Of a stretch of DNA of 64,000 nucleotides, positions 21,668 to 33,109 are shown piece after piece (position 1 is the first letter of the stretch; each line of letters opens with the position of its first letter). The notes under the pieces were generated by a model that saw nothing but the letters and a program-made list of their open reading frames with translations, had not been told where the DNA came from and made no database searches. Source of the DNA: Gambelia wislizenii (taxonomy: Eukaryota > Chordata > Lepidosauria > Squamata > Crotaphytidae); NCBI GenBank assembly GCA_030847615.1, contig JAUMIR010000005.1, positions 58,121,001 to 58,185,000 on the forward strand, written 5' to 3'. The position numbers were made by a program, and so were the translations under genes.

Positions 21668-22899
21668 TCGCTACAACTTCAGTATCCTCCAGCCAGCATG
21701 GTGCAGAGAATCAGTTTAGAAATATGCAAAGCAGAAAATAATTAAATGTCCTTTTACCAGTATGAAATCAGCCTCTTGCCTACACCTGCATTTAGTTTTA
21801 AAAATATGGGTTTAAATCAAGTGGCTGGGAAATGGCCTTTTTGTTCCACAACTCCCAGTGGCTAAGCCTGCTGGGAGATTCTGGAAGCTGTTGTCCATAA
21901 GACTCGATGACCCAAGTTCTGCTTCTACCCGCCTCTTTGCTCAGTGCCACTGTTCTGATTCCCTGCACCCTTAAGAAGAGCTGATCCACAGCCAAAGGCT
22001 GCACACTCCCCACAGCCAGCAACTTCCTCTGAAGCTGCAGTGCATAATTATAACCAGCTGTTAAGGGTTGTCTGAGAGCAATGCAAACAGCATCTTCATG
22101 CCCAGAGACTGAAAGCCACCCCCCTTTCCCTCCTCTGTTTTCCCCTCCCCTCCAAGATTTGCTCCAGTGGAAAAACTGTAGGAAGTGCCTTCAGAGTCTC
22201 CTTAGAGGAAAGCAAGGACTCCCTCTGTTTGCTGTACTGACAGAGGTGTAAAGTAGATCAGATGTTCTACTGTTTCTCTTGGGAATCTACCTTTACCTAG
22301 CTGGGCTCACTTGTTTCCATTAATGCAATACAAGTTCCTTCTACGGCACTTGCAACCAAGTCAGGCTGACTTTCCTTCAGCCAACAATCACGCAGCCTGC
22401 CTGGCCTCTGAAGCTTTCCCATTCAGAAGCATTATTGTTCAGACCACCAGCCACTGGGGAATAGCAGCAGGTGGTACATTTTGCCATGATGTCCTCTTTC
22501 CTGCTTGTCAGCTTGCATGTGGTGTCTGCCTGACCAATTATTAGCAGGCAGAATGCTGAGCTAGATGGACTGTAGGACTAACTCAGCATGGGAACTCTTA
22601 AAACAGGCCTATGACAGAGAGGAGACATTCATACACAGCACTGGTGTAAAATCTTTAGTGCATGGGGCAACCCCCACTCCTCCAACCCAAACAGGATAAT
22701 ACCTGGTTCACAGCTTAGTGCCGCAGACTTCTTTCACACATTTTCCTTAAAGCTCATAAGTAAGAAAGATGGTGGGACAGCCAGAGCTTAGAAAGGTTCC
22801 TTTTTGGACTACAACTCCCATAACCCTTCTGCCATTATGGCCACTGGGAGGTGTGGTCCAAACTAGTAACCTTTCCAAGAATTCTCTCTCTCTTTCCAT
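21045..22899. other. non-coding stretch with a TTTC microsatellite
   Basis: A (TTTC)n tract lies at 21629-21669. Segments at 21825-21900 and 22795-22870 carry inverted ACAACTCCCA / TGGGAG words typical of degraded DNA transposons. I see no gene. Confidence 0.4.
21629..21669. repeat. (TTTC)n microsatellite
   Basis: About ten TTTC units. Confidence 0.95.
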
Positions 22900-23045
22900 C
22901 TCCAACTAGTGTATATGTATATCTCTATCTATCTTCCATATAGTCATCCCATATATTCATTGTTCATCTACTGGTTTAATTTATATCGTGAGCCATCTTG
23001 GGTCCCATTTTTGTGAGAAAGGCAAGATACACATTTCAAAAGTCT
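22900..23045 (+). mobile_element. possible L2-like 3' tail
   Basis: TTTAATTTATATCGTGAGCC, then CATCTTGGGTCCCATTTTTG and GAGAAAGGCAAGATA, is the reverse of the tail seen at 57681-57760 (GCCTTTCTCCCAAATGGGAC). Only this short terminal part is present. Confidence 0.5.
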
Positions 23046-23164
23046 AAATGCAGCCATGGGAGAAAAGATAATTTTGGGCTGGCGTAAATATATTTATTTG
23101 TTTTGTAGATTTCCTAGAATAATCCACTGCACCCCACATGACATACTGCTGTTTGGACTTAAAA

Positions 23165-23855
23165 CGTTGTTGTTGTTCTTGTTAACTGCTATCAACTTAT
23201 GGCAACCCAATGAATGCAAGACGTCCAGGTCACCCTGTCATCAATAGCCCTGCTCAGGTCTTGCAAACTCAGACCCATGGGCTTACTTGATTGAGTCTGT
23301 CCATCTGTAATGCAGTCTTCCTCTCTTCCTACTTCCTTGTTGTTGTGTGCTTTCAAGTCATTGCTGACTCACGGTAACCCAAAGGTGAACGATTGGGGTC
23401 TCTGAGGCTGAGAGTGTGTGACTTGCCCAAGGTCACCCAGTGGGATTTTATGGCTGAGTGGGGATTCAAACTCTGTTCTCTAGAGTCAGTCCAATACTCA
23501 AACCACTATGCTACACTGGCTCCTACCCTTCTACCTTACCAAGCATTATTGTCTTTACTAATGAGTCATGTCTTCTCATGATATGTCCAAAGTACAACTG
23601 TCTCAGTTTAGTCGCCTTAGCTCTAGACAGAGTTCAGGCTTGATTTGCTCTAGAACCCATTGATTTGTCTTTTTAGCAGTCCACAATATCTGTAGATCTC
23701 TTCTCCAGCAAGCATATTTCAGATTTTAATAGTTTTGCTTCCTATCAGCTTTCTTCACTGTCCAGCTTTCACAACCATATATAGAAATTGGAAATAGGAT
23801 GGCATGGACAATCCTAACTTTAGTATTCAATGATACAGTATATCTTTACACTCCA
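23165..23855 (-). mobile_element. BovB LINE 3' fragment, split by a SINE
   Basis: The two halves, 23165-23335 and 23523-23855, join to give the same order as the 17.7-kb BovB: GTTGTTNTTGTTAACTGC, GCTCAGGTCTTGCAAACTCA, ATTGAGTCTGTCCATCTG, then GCATTATTGTCTTTACTAATGAGTC (given here in parts), and CAACTGTCTCAGTTTAGTC. A tRNA-type SINE occupies the gap, so this BovB is older than that SINE. Confidence 0.8.
23336..23522 (-). mobile_element. tRNA-headed SINE with RTE-type tail, nested in BovB
   Basis: On the minus strand it starts with a tRNA-like head (GAGCCAGTGTAGCATAGTGG, then a B-box-like region). It continues with GGGTGACCTTGGGCAAGTCA, and ends near CACACAACAACA. Copies at 57151-57388 and 36676-36820 share the plan. 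The tail resembles RTE-family 3' ends, so RTE/BovB machinery probably moved it; this is family inference. Confidence 0.75.
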
Positions 23856-24086
23856 GGAGTTAGGAGTGAGCTACACATTACACACATACGTGTGTAACAA
23901 AGTATCCAGTGGACCAGTGATGTCACCAATGTCACCAACAAACTGAGCATAACTCGGGTGGTGTGTCACTTTGAGGAAAAAACATTATTTTGCGATATTT
24001 ATTGTTTAATCAACAATATTATTAATTGTTTATTAATAATTTATGAGTTGTCACAACTCATGTGACAACTGAGTAATCAAAATGTA
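23856..24086. other. AT-rich interval with small palindromes
   Basis: It contains a short inverted repeat (GAGTTGTCACAACTC at 24046-24060) and ATTAATT-type words. I see no gene. Confidence 0.4.
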
Positions 24087-24130
24087 CAGTTGTCCCTTCA
24101 CATTCGTGGGGGTTAGGTTCCGAAGGCAAA
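24087..24130. mobile_element. left terminus of a Tigger/MER2-like element
   Basis: TA followed by CAGTTGTCCCTTCACATTCG and GGGTTAGGTTCC matches the left end of the 19.9-kb MER2-like MITE. I cannot find a matching right end, so it is either truncated or interrupted by the GC-rich minisatellite region. Confidence 0.6.
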
Positions 24131-24139
24131 TAATAACAG

Positions 24140-25300
24140 CCCCCCGGCCTCCCGAAAGTGATGACGGGGCTTTCAGAGGCCCCATCACTACTTTCCCCCC
24201 ACCTCCCCCAGCCTCCCTCTGACCCATGGGTTTATTTTGGGGAGGGGGATACCTCACCCATGAGTGAAGCAGGGAAAGATATAAAAGAGGTGGACTTACC
24301 TACTGGAGGTAGAGGAAGGCTGGGGGGTATGGTAGCAAGTGTGGGAGCAAGGCGGAGTTGGAGACAAGGAGGCAGCCTGAGTTAGCCATGGAGCAGAGCA
24401 TGTGTTGCCGGCTAGCCTAGGAGCGATTACCCGGGCAGCTCCTCGGGTCCCAGACCCTCGGCTTCTTCCCTTCACAGCACTTACTCCTCCTCTCTACAAT
24501 GCCACATGCATACACACACACACGCACACGTGCATTCTCCCCCCTCCCTCTTTTGGCAGCTCCCCTATGCGGAGCTATTTAGGAGGGCTCCATTGGAAAA
24601 GCTGCGCACAGTGCTCTGGGCTCAAACAAGAGGCCCACCTGCCTGCCACCTTCCCCGGCTTTTCCAAGGCAGCTCCGAGGCTTGAAGCCTCGGAGCCCCC
24701 TTGGTAAGGCCAGGGAGAGTCTGGGCAGAGTCCCTCCCTCCCATCCACCACCCTCCCCGGCCTTTCTGAGGCGGCTCTGAAGTTTCGAAGCCTTGGAGTC
24801 CCCTTGTTAAAGCCAGAGAGAGGCCGGGCAGAGTCCCTTCCTCCCATCCGCCGCCTTCCCCGGCCTTTCCGAGGCAGCTCTGAAGCTTCGAAGCCCTGGA
24901 GTCCCCTCAGGAAGGCCGGGAAGAGGCCAGGAAGAATCTCCCCCTCCCATCCGTCACCTTCTCCGGCCTTTCCGAGGCAGCTCTGAAGCTTCGGAGCCAC
25001 CTCGGGAAGGCTGGGGAGAGGCCGGGCAGCCACCCTTCCACTCGCCCGGCCTCTCCCCAGCAGAATCCTGCCCACCGGCCACCTTACCTGGCCTTTCCAA
25101 GGCAGCTCTGGGGAAGCACGGCAGGCCTCGGGGTGGTGGTGGCCAGGTGGGGGGGAGGCTCCACCCCCCCGCCTCTCTAAAGTGGTGATCGGGGCTTCGT
25201 AGCCCCACCCGCCACTTTCCTCCCCCCCCCTAAAGTGAGGCTTTGAAGCCCGGATCGCCACTTTAGGGAGGGTGGTGAGGTTGCGGGTGGGGGTGGAGGG
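24140..25300. other. GC-rich block around a minisatellite
   Basis: It is strongly GC-rich compared with its AT-rich surroundings. Two flanking segments (24140-24190 and 25150-25270) share inverted words such as AAAGTGGTGATCGGGGCTTC and GATCGCCACTTTAGGGAG. A long minus-strand frame (24575-25261) is open because the repeat period is close to a multiple of three. It has no domain and is not called a gene. A (CA)n run lies at about 24510-24530. Confidence 0.5.
24650..25110. repeat. minisatellite, about 103-bp period, 4-5 units
   Basis: Units open with CCTTCCCCGGCCTTTCCGAG or variants at about 24650, 24753, 24856, 24958 and 25084. Each then has GGCAGCTCTGAAGCTTCGAA, GCC-TGGAGTCCCCT, GGGCAGAGTCC and CTCCCATCCGCC. 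The GCTTCGAAGC word is a small internal palindrome. The last interval is longer and more diverged. Confidence 0.8.
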
Positions 25301-28300
25301 GAGGAGGCCTACAGCCGTGTGTCAGCACAAATGACTATCCATGTCAGTGCTGACACACGTGTCATAGGTTCGCCATCACCGCAGTGGACAAAGCATGGCC
25401 TATAAGCCACTTTCAGCTTCCCAGGCTGTTTTTGCAGGTTCTCTAATATCCTCCAATTTCTTCCCCCAATAACATATACAAGGGGAATGATTTGTCTGCT
25501 CCTGGAAGCATTAAGAAGTGGAGGTTTTGTGACTGAGCAGGTCACATTGCCCCCACCCAGCCCAACCCTCCCAAACTCAAAAATGAAAAACAAAGGACAG
25601 AAACTAGAGCAATGCTTCAAATGTCCACTTTTCAGATACTTAATTGTCATCAAGTCTTTGTGCATGGGGGTAGATTTGGAGCTAATTAATAATACTATGA
25701 TTTACAAAGCAGTATACAAAATAATAATGCCTTTAAGCATGTGTAGAGTGGCCTTATCACCACTCAATAGCATGTTTTGTGGAATGGGGGCAGGGATGTC
25801 AGAGGGGGTGGCCCTCTAAGGTCCCAGGCTCGAAAAAGTCTCCCCGAGACCCTGGGAAGTTGCCACCTTTTTAGGGACTGGACCACAGTCACCTCCAACT
25901 TCTCTACAATTAGGAAGAAGGTGTGTGCATCTGTGTTTCTCGGTGTCTGTTGGATAAGCCTATGAGTGACATTTCAGAAGTTAAGAAATGTGAATCCCTC
26001 TCCAATTATACAATTATTTTCCTTTTTTGGAACTCTTTATAGATTGAATCTCAAGCCATTTGTTTCTCTAATGTATTATTTACTTCAGAACCACTGCACT
26101 TACAGCTTTTTTTCTGACTGCTGTCCTCACCTCCACTGCTGTAGTGCTGCACCAAGATTCTGGCTAGTGTTTGCAAAGGCATAGTTTTAACTCTACCCAC
26201 AGGGACCTACAACTACTGTATAGCACTATCCCAGCAGAAGGGAATTTGGAGCCCTTCAGATGTTTTTGAACTTTACTTGTGGCTGGAGTAATGTTTAAAT
26301 CAGAGCCAAGTAATGTTTAAATCAGAGCCAACCAGCCAACTAGATGGTGATCAACTACTCTTTTATTTCACCATTGGCCAGGTTGGTTAAGGCTTATAGA
26401 ATCTGGATTTAACACCTGGAGACCCAGAGGCTCTCCAGCCCTGCAAATGTGGGCTGATCATACAGACTTTCCCTATTGAACTGATGGGGTGCCTGTCTCA
26501 TGGGTAAACAAGCAAACTGTGGTAGTCTGAAAGTGTAAATGTAGCCCCCACTGCCCACTTGATCATTATTCTGCTTGGCAAGCAAGCAGATGCTGGAAAG
26601 GGTTGGAGCTGGTACTGGGGCTCTTTGAAATGGTGTGTGTCAAGGACAGCATTCCTTCTTCTTCCAGCATAGCACCCACACACAATGTGGCATTGATCCT
26701 CCACCCACCCATCCCTGCAGTGTTACCAACAATTGAAACCTTGGAGCCAAGGTCTTTGTTCAAGGAATGATCTGCTTACTTGGAGAACTGAGATGGCTGT
26801 AAGCAACAGTAGAGTCCACACAACTTTTCTGTCATCCCAGGACCAAGTGTGACAGCAACCAGCTCTTCTGAACCAAAGTAATAAGGCACTTTATAAAACC
26901 CTACCATAGTATTTCCTATTCTCCAGTGTAATTATTGTGTATGTTTTGGTTCTTAATTCATTCAATAAAATCCTCCGTTAGATAGATTTGTGTGGATGTG
27001 GGTTATTGATGTTGATCTGCCTAAGGTAGCAAGATCTCTCACAGGTGTGTATACTCTGAACATGTAGGAATCCACACCTGTGCTCCAAGAGCATAACTGG
27101 TTAATAACTGCAGCTCCCTTAATCCTTCACTATTGATGATGCTGGCTAGGGTTGGTAGGAGTTGCAGTCCAAAGAGCCTGGGAATATTAATTTTTTGGAC
27201 TCCAGCTCCCAGAATCCTCTAGCCAGCTTAGCTAGTGGTGGTGCTGGCTGATGATTTCTCAGAGCTATAGACCAACCCCCCCCCCCAGCTTTTCCAGCTT
27301 CTGAGTCCAATAGTACCTGAAGGGCCACACAGTGTCCATCCTTACATTACAACAAACCTAGGCAAACATAACTGATGTAAAAAATGGCTAATTTCACAGT
27401 GAAAGCTAGTAATCAACTCACATAGAGGATTGCTGGATGCATCCAGACTGGGTGCAAGAAGCAAAAAACAAGCTCATACATGTCACATCAGTAGTGGCCC
27501 TGAGGATAATTCCAAGAGCAGAACAGAAAAGGGCTCTGTGCTCATGAACTTTGCTGCTACTGACTTTGGGCTAAACTAAACATTCTAAGGAGTTCTATAT
27601 TTGTTTTCTATATTTGTTTTCTCTGTGCTGTTTTAATAAAAATTGGCATCAGCAAAAAACAAAAACAAAACTGAATTATTGAACTAAGGAAAGTATCTGC
27701 CATATTTAAAGTTTTCCTGCTAAGGTCCAGAATGCACTTACTCTTTTAAGACAGAAAACAATATTAATATAATATTTTCTAGTGTCTAGAAATGTCTTAC
27801 TTAAAAGCCAGAATTCTGTGGCTATAGACTGGAAACCCACTAGATGGAGTAAAATATGCACCATGTCAAAGATACTAGGAGTCCAGGGATTTTAAACACA
27901 GCATGATGGGGAAGTAGGTCAAATTGAGTTATGCCTTTTTGGAAACATATTTGGCTGCAACAGTGTAAGGAATGCACAAGCTGTGATATTTGTCTTGATG
28001 CAATAGTGAATTCGCTGCAAAAATGAGTAAACTGAAATTATTGTTTCTCTCCTTCTGCTCTACAAAACTTTATAACCAAAGCCAAGTTTCCCAAATTTAT
28101 TCTTCCTTAATATCTCCCATATGAACTAGACCAACACTAAATATTTGCACAGTACTGCTCTATATGAATTAGCTAAGAAGTTAGCAAACAGAGTTGCCAT
28201 TAGAATAGAATGCTAGGCTACATGTTTCTGATATGTCTTTCTTTGGCACTTCCCAAGTTACAATAAGCTTTCCACACAGGCACTTCTAAACGTTTTTGAA

Positions 28301-28388
28301 ATAATACGGTATTTATGCCAATGCACATGGTGGTAATGATGGTGGTTGTTATTGTTGTTATTGGGGTAGAAGTCTGCCAGGCTCAATA
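25301..28388. other. non-coding stretch, unassigned
   Basis: A perfect 22-bp tandem duplication lies at 26287-26330. Transposon-like words (GGACTCCAGCTCCCAGAATC) lie at 27140-27260, and a C9-type run near 27280. I see no gene, splice-bounded exon or RNA. Confidence 0.4.
26287..26330. repeat. 22-bp perfect tandem duplication
   Basis: The unit, starting AGTAATGTTTAAATCAGAG, occurs twice in succession (26287-26308, 26309-26330) with no difference. Confidence 0.9.
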
Positions 28389-28396
28389 TCCTAGCT
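28389..28396. repeat. 8-bp target-site duplication, left
   Basis: TCCTAGCT, identical to 28749-28756. Confidence 0.85.
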
Positions 28397-28748
28397 CAGT
28401 GTTTCTTAACCTGTGGTTGGGGACCCCCCAGGGGGCCTCAATGTCCTCACAGGGGGTCGGGAAGGCTTGAAGACGGTTTGGCTCACCTCCTCCCCACAGT
28501 GGAGCAGCCATGTGATAGGAGACAAGGCAAAGGCTGGCTGGCTGCTGCTCAATTGGCTCCAGCCAGAAACTTGCAGGAGTAAGCAGGAGAAAAGTCTTCC
28601 CTCCCCCTCCAGTGCCTCTGAGGGAAGGTTTAATGGATGGTGTAATCATATTGTTGTTGTTTTAAATCTTGAGTTAAGTCTTGGGAATCTGCAGCAACAA
28701 AATATATTTACAGGGAGTCCCTGGTAAAGAAAAGGTTAAGAGCTGCTG
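28397..28748 (+). mobile_element. non-autonomous hAT transposon, 352 bp, copy 2
   Basis: The ends CAGTGTTTCTTAACC and GGTTAAGAGCTGCTG are inverted repeats and the 8-bp flanks match exactly. The interior (AAGGCTTGAAGACGG, GGAGCAGCCATGTGA, CAGAAACTTGCAGGAG, CCTCTGAGGGAAGGTTTAAT, AATCTTGAGTTAAGTCTTG) is the reverse complement of the 2.3-kb copy. No transposase is encoded. Confidence 0.85.
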
Positions 28749-28756
28749 TCCTAGCT
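28749..28756. repeat. 8-bp target-site duplication, right
   Basis: TCCTAGCT, identical to 28389-28396. Confidence 0.85.
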
Positions 28757-29797
28757 CATTAACATGCTGAAGTTCAGAAGGTGCACTTGTTCTGAATTCT
28801 ATAACACTAAAAGGTGAGATATTTTGCAGAGAATAAAATTAACAATGGTAAACATATGGGGCACAAGCTTGTTTTGCAAGAGAATAATTGTATAGACACT
28901 TTCAAAACCAGAAAGAATTGTATAATTGGTTAGAGATTCACAGTGTTTAATTTCTAAGATGCCAGGCAGAAACTTATCTAAAAGGCAGCTGTACCGACAG
29001 ACAATGTATAGCAATGATGGAGAGGACCTTGATTGTGCTACTGCAATGTTAGGCATGTCTGGTGGTGGTGGGGTCATCTTTGCTCTCTCTTGGACCTTGG
29101 AGAGCCACCCCTCTGGTAAACCCTGCACCCACAATACCCAGTATCTATTGAGTGGTGATGAGCTGGGACACTCTGCACGTGCTTAAAAGCATCCTTATGT
29201 TTTGTATTACTCGGTGAAAGACTCTTAGTCTCATAAATCAGCTCCAGGTCTGGCCGCTGGGATAAATTATGCCAGGGGGAGGAAACATCTCAAGAGCGAG
29301 CGTCTGTGGCAACCCCCTAGCGTTTCTATCCTCCTTTGTTCATGGAGGCAATGTATGCACCCATCTCTGCCTTCTGCTAACCAGGCTCCTGGTTGCTTGC
29401 TGTTGCTTTGGGGATTCTGAAGCTACGCCCTGAAAGAATGAGAAGAGTCCCCCGTTCTCTCCTCCTTTGGGCTGAAGCTGTCATCAGCAGGAAACACACT
29501 GTGCTGGAAAAGCCTCAACCTGCCGCCGTTCTTTGTGTTGAGCGCTGGCGCAGCGCCATTCCTCTTCCTTCTTCCCAGGCTGCTCTTTTCCCCAGTCCCT
29601 GTCAGGCGTCCAGCTGCTGACAAGCAAAGGGGGAGTCAAGGGAGCCCGGCTGCTCGGTGGCTTTGCAACGCCTTTAGCCTCCTGTCCCTGCAGATTTGCT
29701 GCTACCTGCTGCAGCCGCTCCATCTACTGGCCAAGCACAGTCTTTGCAAGGTTGCAGGCGCTGGGCAGGTTAGTTAGTGTTCAGTAAATGTTTAGCG
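28757..29797. other. non-repetitive interval; GC/CpG-richer at 29390-29777
   Basis: 29390-29777 has more CpG than nearby DNA (GCGCTGGCGCAGCGCC, CCCGGCTGCTCGG) and no repeat that I recognise. A CAG/GTTAGT donor-like site follows at 29766-29774. It could be a promoter or untranslated first exon, but no coding or acceptor evidence supports a call. Confidence 0.25.
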
Positions 29798-30880
29798 CAG
29801 CCTTTCTCAACTTTTTCACCCTGGAGGAACCCTTGAAATAATTTGCAGGTCTCAGAGAACCCCTATGTAAAAATTATACCCACAGATCCCTTTTTTTTAA
29901 AAAAAGTACAGAAACAGTGAAAAAACACACAGATGTTTATTATATTCCACATTGCTAGCAATACATATTTGATACTTGAAAATAACAGGCTCTGAAAGAG
30001 CATACTGGTAGAGAAGTATTTATAGTGTACATTAAAATACTGACAAAATATCCTAAGAAAATGCCAAAAAAGATAATCTATAATACAAATAAATTATATG
30101 AAAAACAAATATATTTATTGTGAAATATTATTAAAACTTGAAAAATGTCCTGTAGTTTGAACCCATTGCTCTGTGCCCTAGTCTCTGGAGCAGCAGAAGA
30201 CAAGGTTGCTCCATCCTCACGAGGATGACGTCCCTTCAAATATTTAAACATGGCTACATCACTGACTCTGATCCAAAGACTGAGCTCTGAGCTAAGAGAG
30301 CTTGCAAAAAGCAGCAAGTAAGCCGCCATTCTCAGGATGAAAGGGAGGCTGTAGCTTCCTGCCAAGCCAGAGTCATAGTAAATGGAAGGCTTTTTTTCAA
30401 TAATATGGGAGTTGGTCAGTCTATTCGTGGCCCCCACATTCAGTTACCAGACCCACAGTTTAAGAACCTTTTCTCTATAATGACTCCTTTACTGTAATGG
30501 CTCTGCCCTCTCCAAATCTGGTTTAAAAAGAAAAAAGTCCTAAGTCACTTTTATCAGAGTTCTCCCATCTACAGCTGGCACCTGGATAGTTGCGTAGACT
30601 AGGGGATTACTTGATCAGTTTCTCCCACTTGGGTAAGAGCTGTGCAGTATTGTAATTCTCTTTCCATTGTTCTGAATTAAAAAACACACACCTCATTTTG
30701 CATTTGGTGTGAAAACTCATTCATACATACTCCTTTCTCCCCAGCTTTCTCTATTGTGGAGAGGGGAGATAAGCTGTTTCAGCTCACCACTTCTCCATGA
30801 TTTATTAATTTATTACTGTTTTCTCATGGAATCCCTGGCCATCTCTGGGGGAACCCTGGTTGAGAAACACTGGTTTAGTG
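29790..30880. mobile_element. hAT element with 8-bp target duplication (element 29798-30872)
   Basis: Left end CAGCCTTTCTCAACTTTTTC at 29798 and right end GGTTGAGAAACACTG ending 30872 are inverted. Flanks are GTTTAGCG (29790-29797) and GTTTAGTG (30873-30880), a match at 7 of 8 with a CpG-type change. Blocks of GGAGGAACCC and GGGGAACCC next to the ends fit a known style of vertebrate hAT termini. The interior includes a CR1 piece (30137-30260) and no transposase that I can read. Confidence 0.75.
30137..30260 (-). mobile_element. CR1 LINE fragment inside the hAT element
   Basis: The minus strand matches the CR1 ORF2 end seen at 34090-34160 and 41030-41110: AAATATTTGAAGGG, GAGCAACCTTGTCTTCTGC and GCTCCAGAGACTAGGGC. 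Both ends are inside the hAT boundaries. Confidence 0.7.
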
Positions 30881-32001
30881 GGCACAGTCAGATGGGAGTA
30901 TTAATTGCAGTAAATAGCGTATTACCTCACTATTGCAGCAATGTCCATTTGTCCCAACCATACATTCGCAAGATTACTGGCATGGAAATCTATCTGAATT
31001 TGAAGTTCACAAGGAGCATGCCCACGAGAAAAGATGGTGGTCGCAAGTAAATTATCTGCCTTATTATTCCCCCAAATCTCCCTCCATTTCCCCTTCTTTT
31101 TTTGCCTTGTTAAACGAGAGAGGCAGAAGAGCAATCTTCTGCTTAAAAACATTTTTTTTGCTCTGCCACTTGAAAAAAGTGCACAATTGTGTCCACGAAA
31201 AACAACAATGGCAGCTCTGGCCACTTCATCGCTGGCAAGCCCACCCACCCACACTTCCGGACAATCACATTTTGACTTCCTGAATGTGTCCCAATTCAAA
31301 TTAGTTGTTATGCTGTTATGCGCATTTTTGCATACTTTAAAAAAATATCATGAGACACAGCAAAAGCTGTAGTCACTAACTACTTGGAGTTTTCAGGTCC
31401 CCTCCTTCCCAATATGGTGAATCCTGGCAGGAGCTCACCTTGACAAAAAGTATTCTGTCCCCATTCTTTGAGGATTTTTTTCATTGTCTAAACAACCCCC
31501 CCCCCCAGTGTCTCAGGTGGATAAAACACTTCCTTGCTTTTCCCTTCTTTCCCTTCCAAGGTTTAAAATACAACCTTTTGAATTCAACGTAGAAAAATAA
31601 AAGCAATTAGCTTGCAAAGCATGCTGAAATAGTGAGATGCAGTCTACAAAGCCTTATGCCAAAATAAAACCTGTTACTCCTTAAGGTACCACAAGGCTCT
31701 CTGTCATTTTTTGCTGGGATAGACTAACATGGCTACCTTTCTGAAATCTCTTCTATTCCTTTAAAAACAAACAAAAAATGTTCAGCTTCTTTAAAGTGCT
31801 CCTGTTTTGTTTCCCTTGTTAATTAAATATCAATTCTCTTCACAGTGTGATCAAATTTGTTACCCAGAGAGCATTCTTTCGTAATTGGAATGTCATTGCC
31901 TACTGAGATGGAATGCAGCGGCTGTTTTAGATGACAATGTGTGCTGCTTTGCAAAGGAGCAACCACAAAGAGTAGTCATGTAGGCAGAGTGATTTCCCTC
32001 A
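30881..32001. other. non-coding stretch, unassigned
   Basis: Short overlapping frames exist on both strands at 30920-31370 but show no conserved domain. A dispersed segment at 31680-31745 (CCACAAGGCTC, GACTAACATGGCTACC) resembles 4366-4400 in reverse. Confidence 0.4.
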
Positions 32002-32202
32002 GTGGTGCAGTTGGACACCACTTTAAGTGCTGTAGATCCATCCTATAGAATCCTTGGATATGTAGTTTTACAAGGTCTTTAGCCTTCTCTCCCAAAGAGT
32101 ATTGGTGCCTCACAAAACTAAAAATCCCAGGCTACTGTACGATGGAGCCATGGCAGTTAAAATGGTGTCAAACTGCATTATTTCTACAGTGTAGATGCAC
32201 CC
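32002..32202. mobile_element. palindromic MITE (TAA-target family), copy 2, left-truncated
   Basis: The right end ATTTCTACAGTGTAGATGCA is followed by CCC and TTA. Interior words (CACTTTAAGTGCTGTAGATC, GTTTTACAAGGTCTTTAGCC, GCCTCACAAAACTA) match the full copy at 39695-39906. The left terminal repeat is lost. Confidence 0.75.
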
Positions 32203-32675
32203 TTAGTCATTTCCTAAGGCTCTGGAATTCAAGGTCTCCTTCTGGCATACTAAGGGCTTGTCTAGATGGGCTATTTACCCTGTCTTCCCCCCAACCCCAC
32301 CTTAGAGCCCTGCAGTCCAAACAACACAGGACTCCTGCCCTGTTTTGCCCTTAGGCAGTCCTCACAATGCCCAGGGCAAAGGCAGGGGGAAGCAGGGAGA
32401 AGATGGGGTAAAGCTTGTTAAAATGTTTCAGCAAAATACACAGGAAAAACCACTTAATTTCAGAAAAATGGATTGGGCCCCGCAGGACCACAGGCAGCCA
32501 TACCACTATGCCAGCCTGTCTCTGTATCCGCTGCTGCTTCCATCTGTGCCATACTCTCTGCAGCCAGGAAGCAGGCCTACAGCATGTGATGAAGGCTGGT
32601 CACAGGCAGGGGGACTTAATCACTTGCTGCGGGCCCCCTGCCTGGCTTCAGATAGTGTGATGCAAACAGAAGTGG
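32203..32675. other. unassigned interval
   Basis: Moderate GC, no recognised domain or repeat terminus. Confidence 0.4.
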
Positions 32676-32985
32676 CAGGAGCCCTGGTGGTGCAGTGGTT
32701 AAATGCCAGTATTGCAAGCCACCACGTCGCAAGTTCAATTCCAGCGGGCTCCAAGGTTCACTCAGCCTTCCATCCTTTCGTAGGTCGGTAAATTGAGTAC
32801 CCGGCTTGTGGGGGCAATTAGCTAACACACATTGGAAACTGTTTAATGCAGTGTAGATGTGTAAATAGCTATTGCTTAAAACAATTTGTAAGCCGCTCTG
32901 ATAGCCTTGTGGCTGAAGAGCGGGGTATAAATAAATAAATAAAATAAAAAATAAATAAAAAAATAAAATAAAAAAAAATAAAGGC
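32676..32985 (+). mobile_element. Sauria-type tRNA SINE, copy 1
   Basis: A tRNA-like head includes CCCTGGTGGTGCAGTGGTTA (A-box region) and GTTCAATTCC (B box). Then come CTCAGCCTTCCATCC, GGTAAATTGAGTACCC, TTGTAAGCCGCTCTGATAGC and a TAAATAAATAAA tail. This order matches the squamate Sauria SINE family. The tail has expanded into an AATAA-rich run. Confidence 0.8.
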
Positions 32986-33109
32986 AGTGGCTGCAGAGAT
33001 AGGCCAGCATTGTGGTATGGACTCCATCCCATTTTGTGAAGGTAACAGGGGAGTATCGAGGCCTGACAGTGCTTCCTATTCAAAAGTCCTTAAAAACCAG
33101 TGTGGTGTT

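Noticed and set aside
24575..25261. 228-codon open frame on the minus strand as a host gene
   Set aside because: It coincides with a minisatellite whose period is close to a multiple of three, which keeps a frame open by chance. There is no domain, splice site or start context.
29390..29777. CpG-island promoter with first exon
   Set aside because: CpG enrichment is modest, and only a donor-like GTTAGT is seen. No coding or conserved exon supports a firm call, so it is noted only as a GC-richer interval.
31034..31372. Overlapping frames on both strands as a gene pair
   Set aside because: They have no conserved motif, no splice context and base composition like surrounding DNA.
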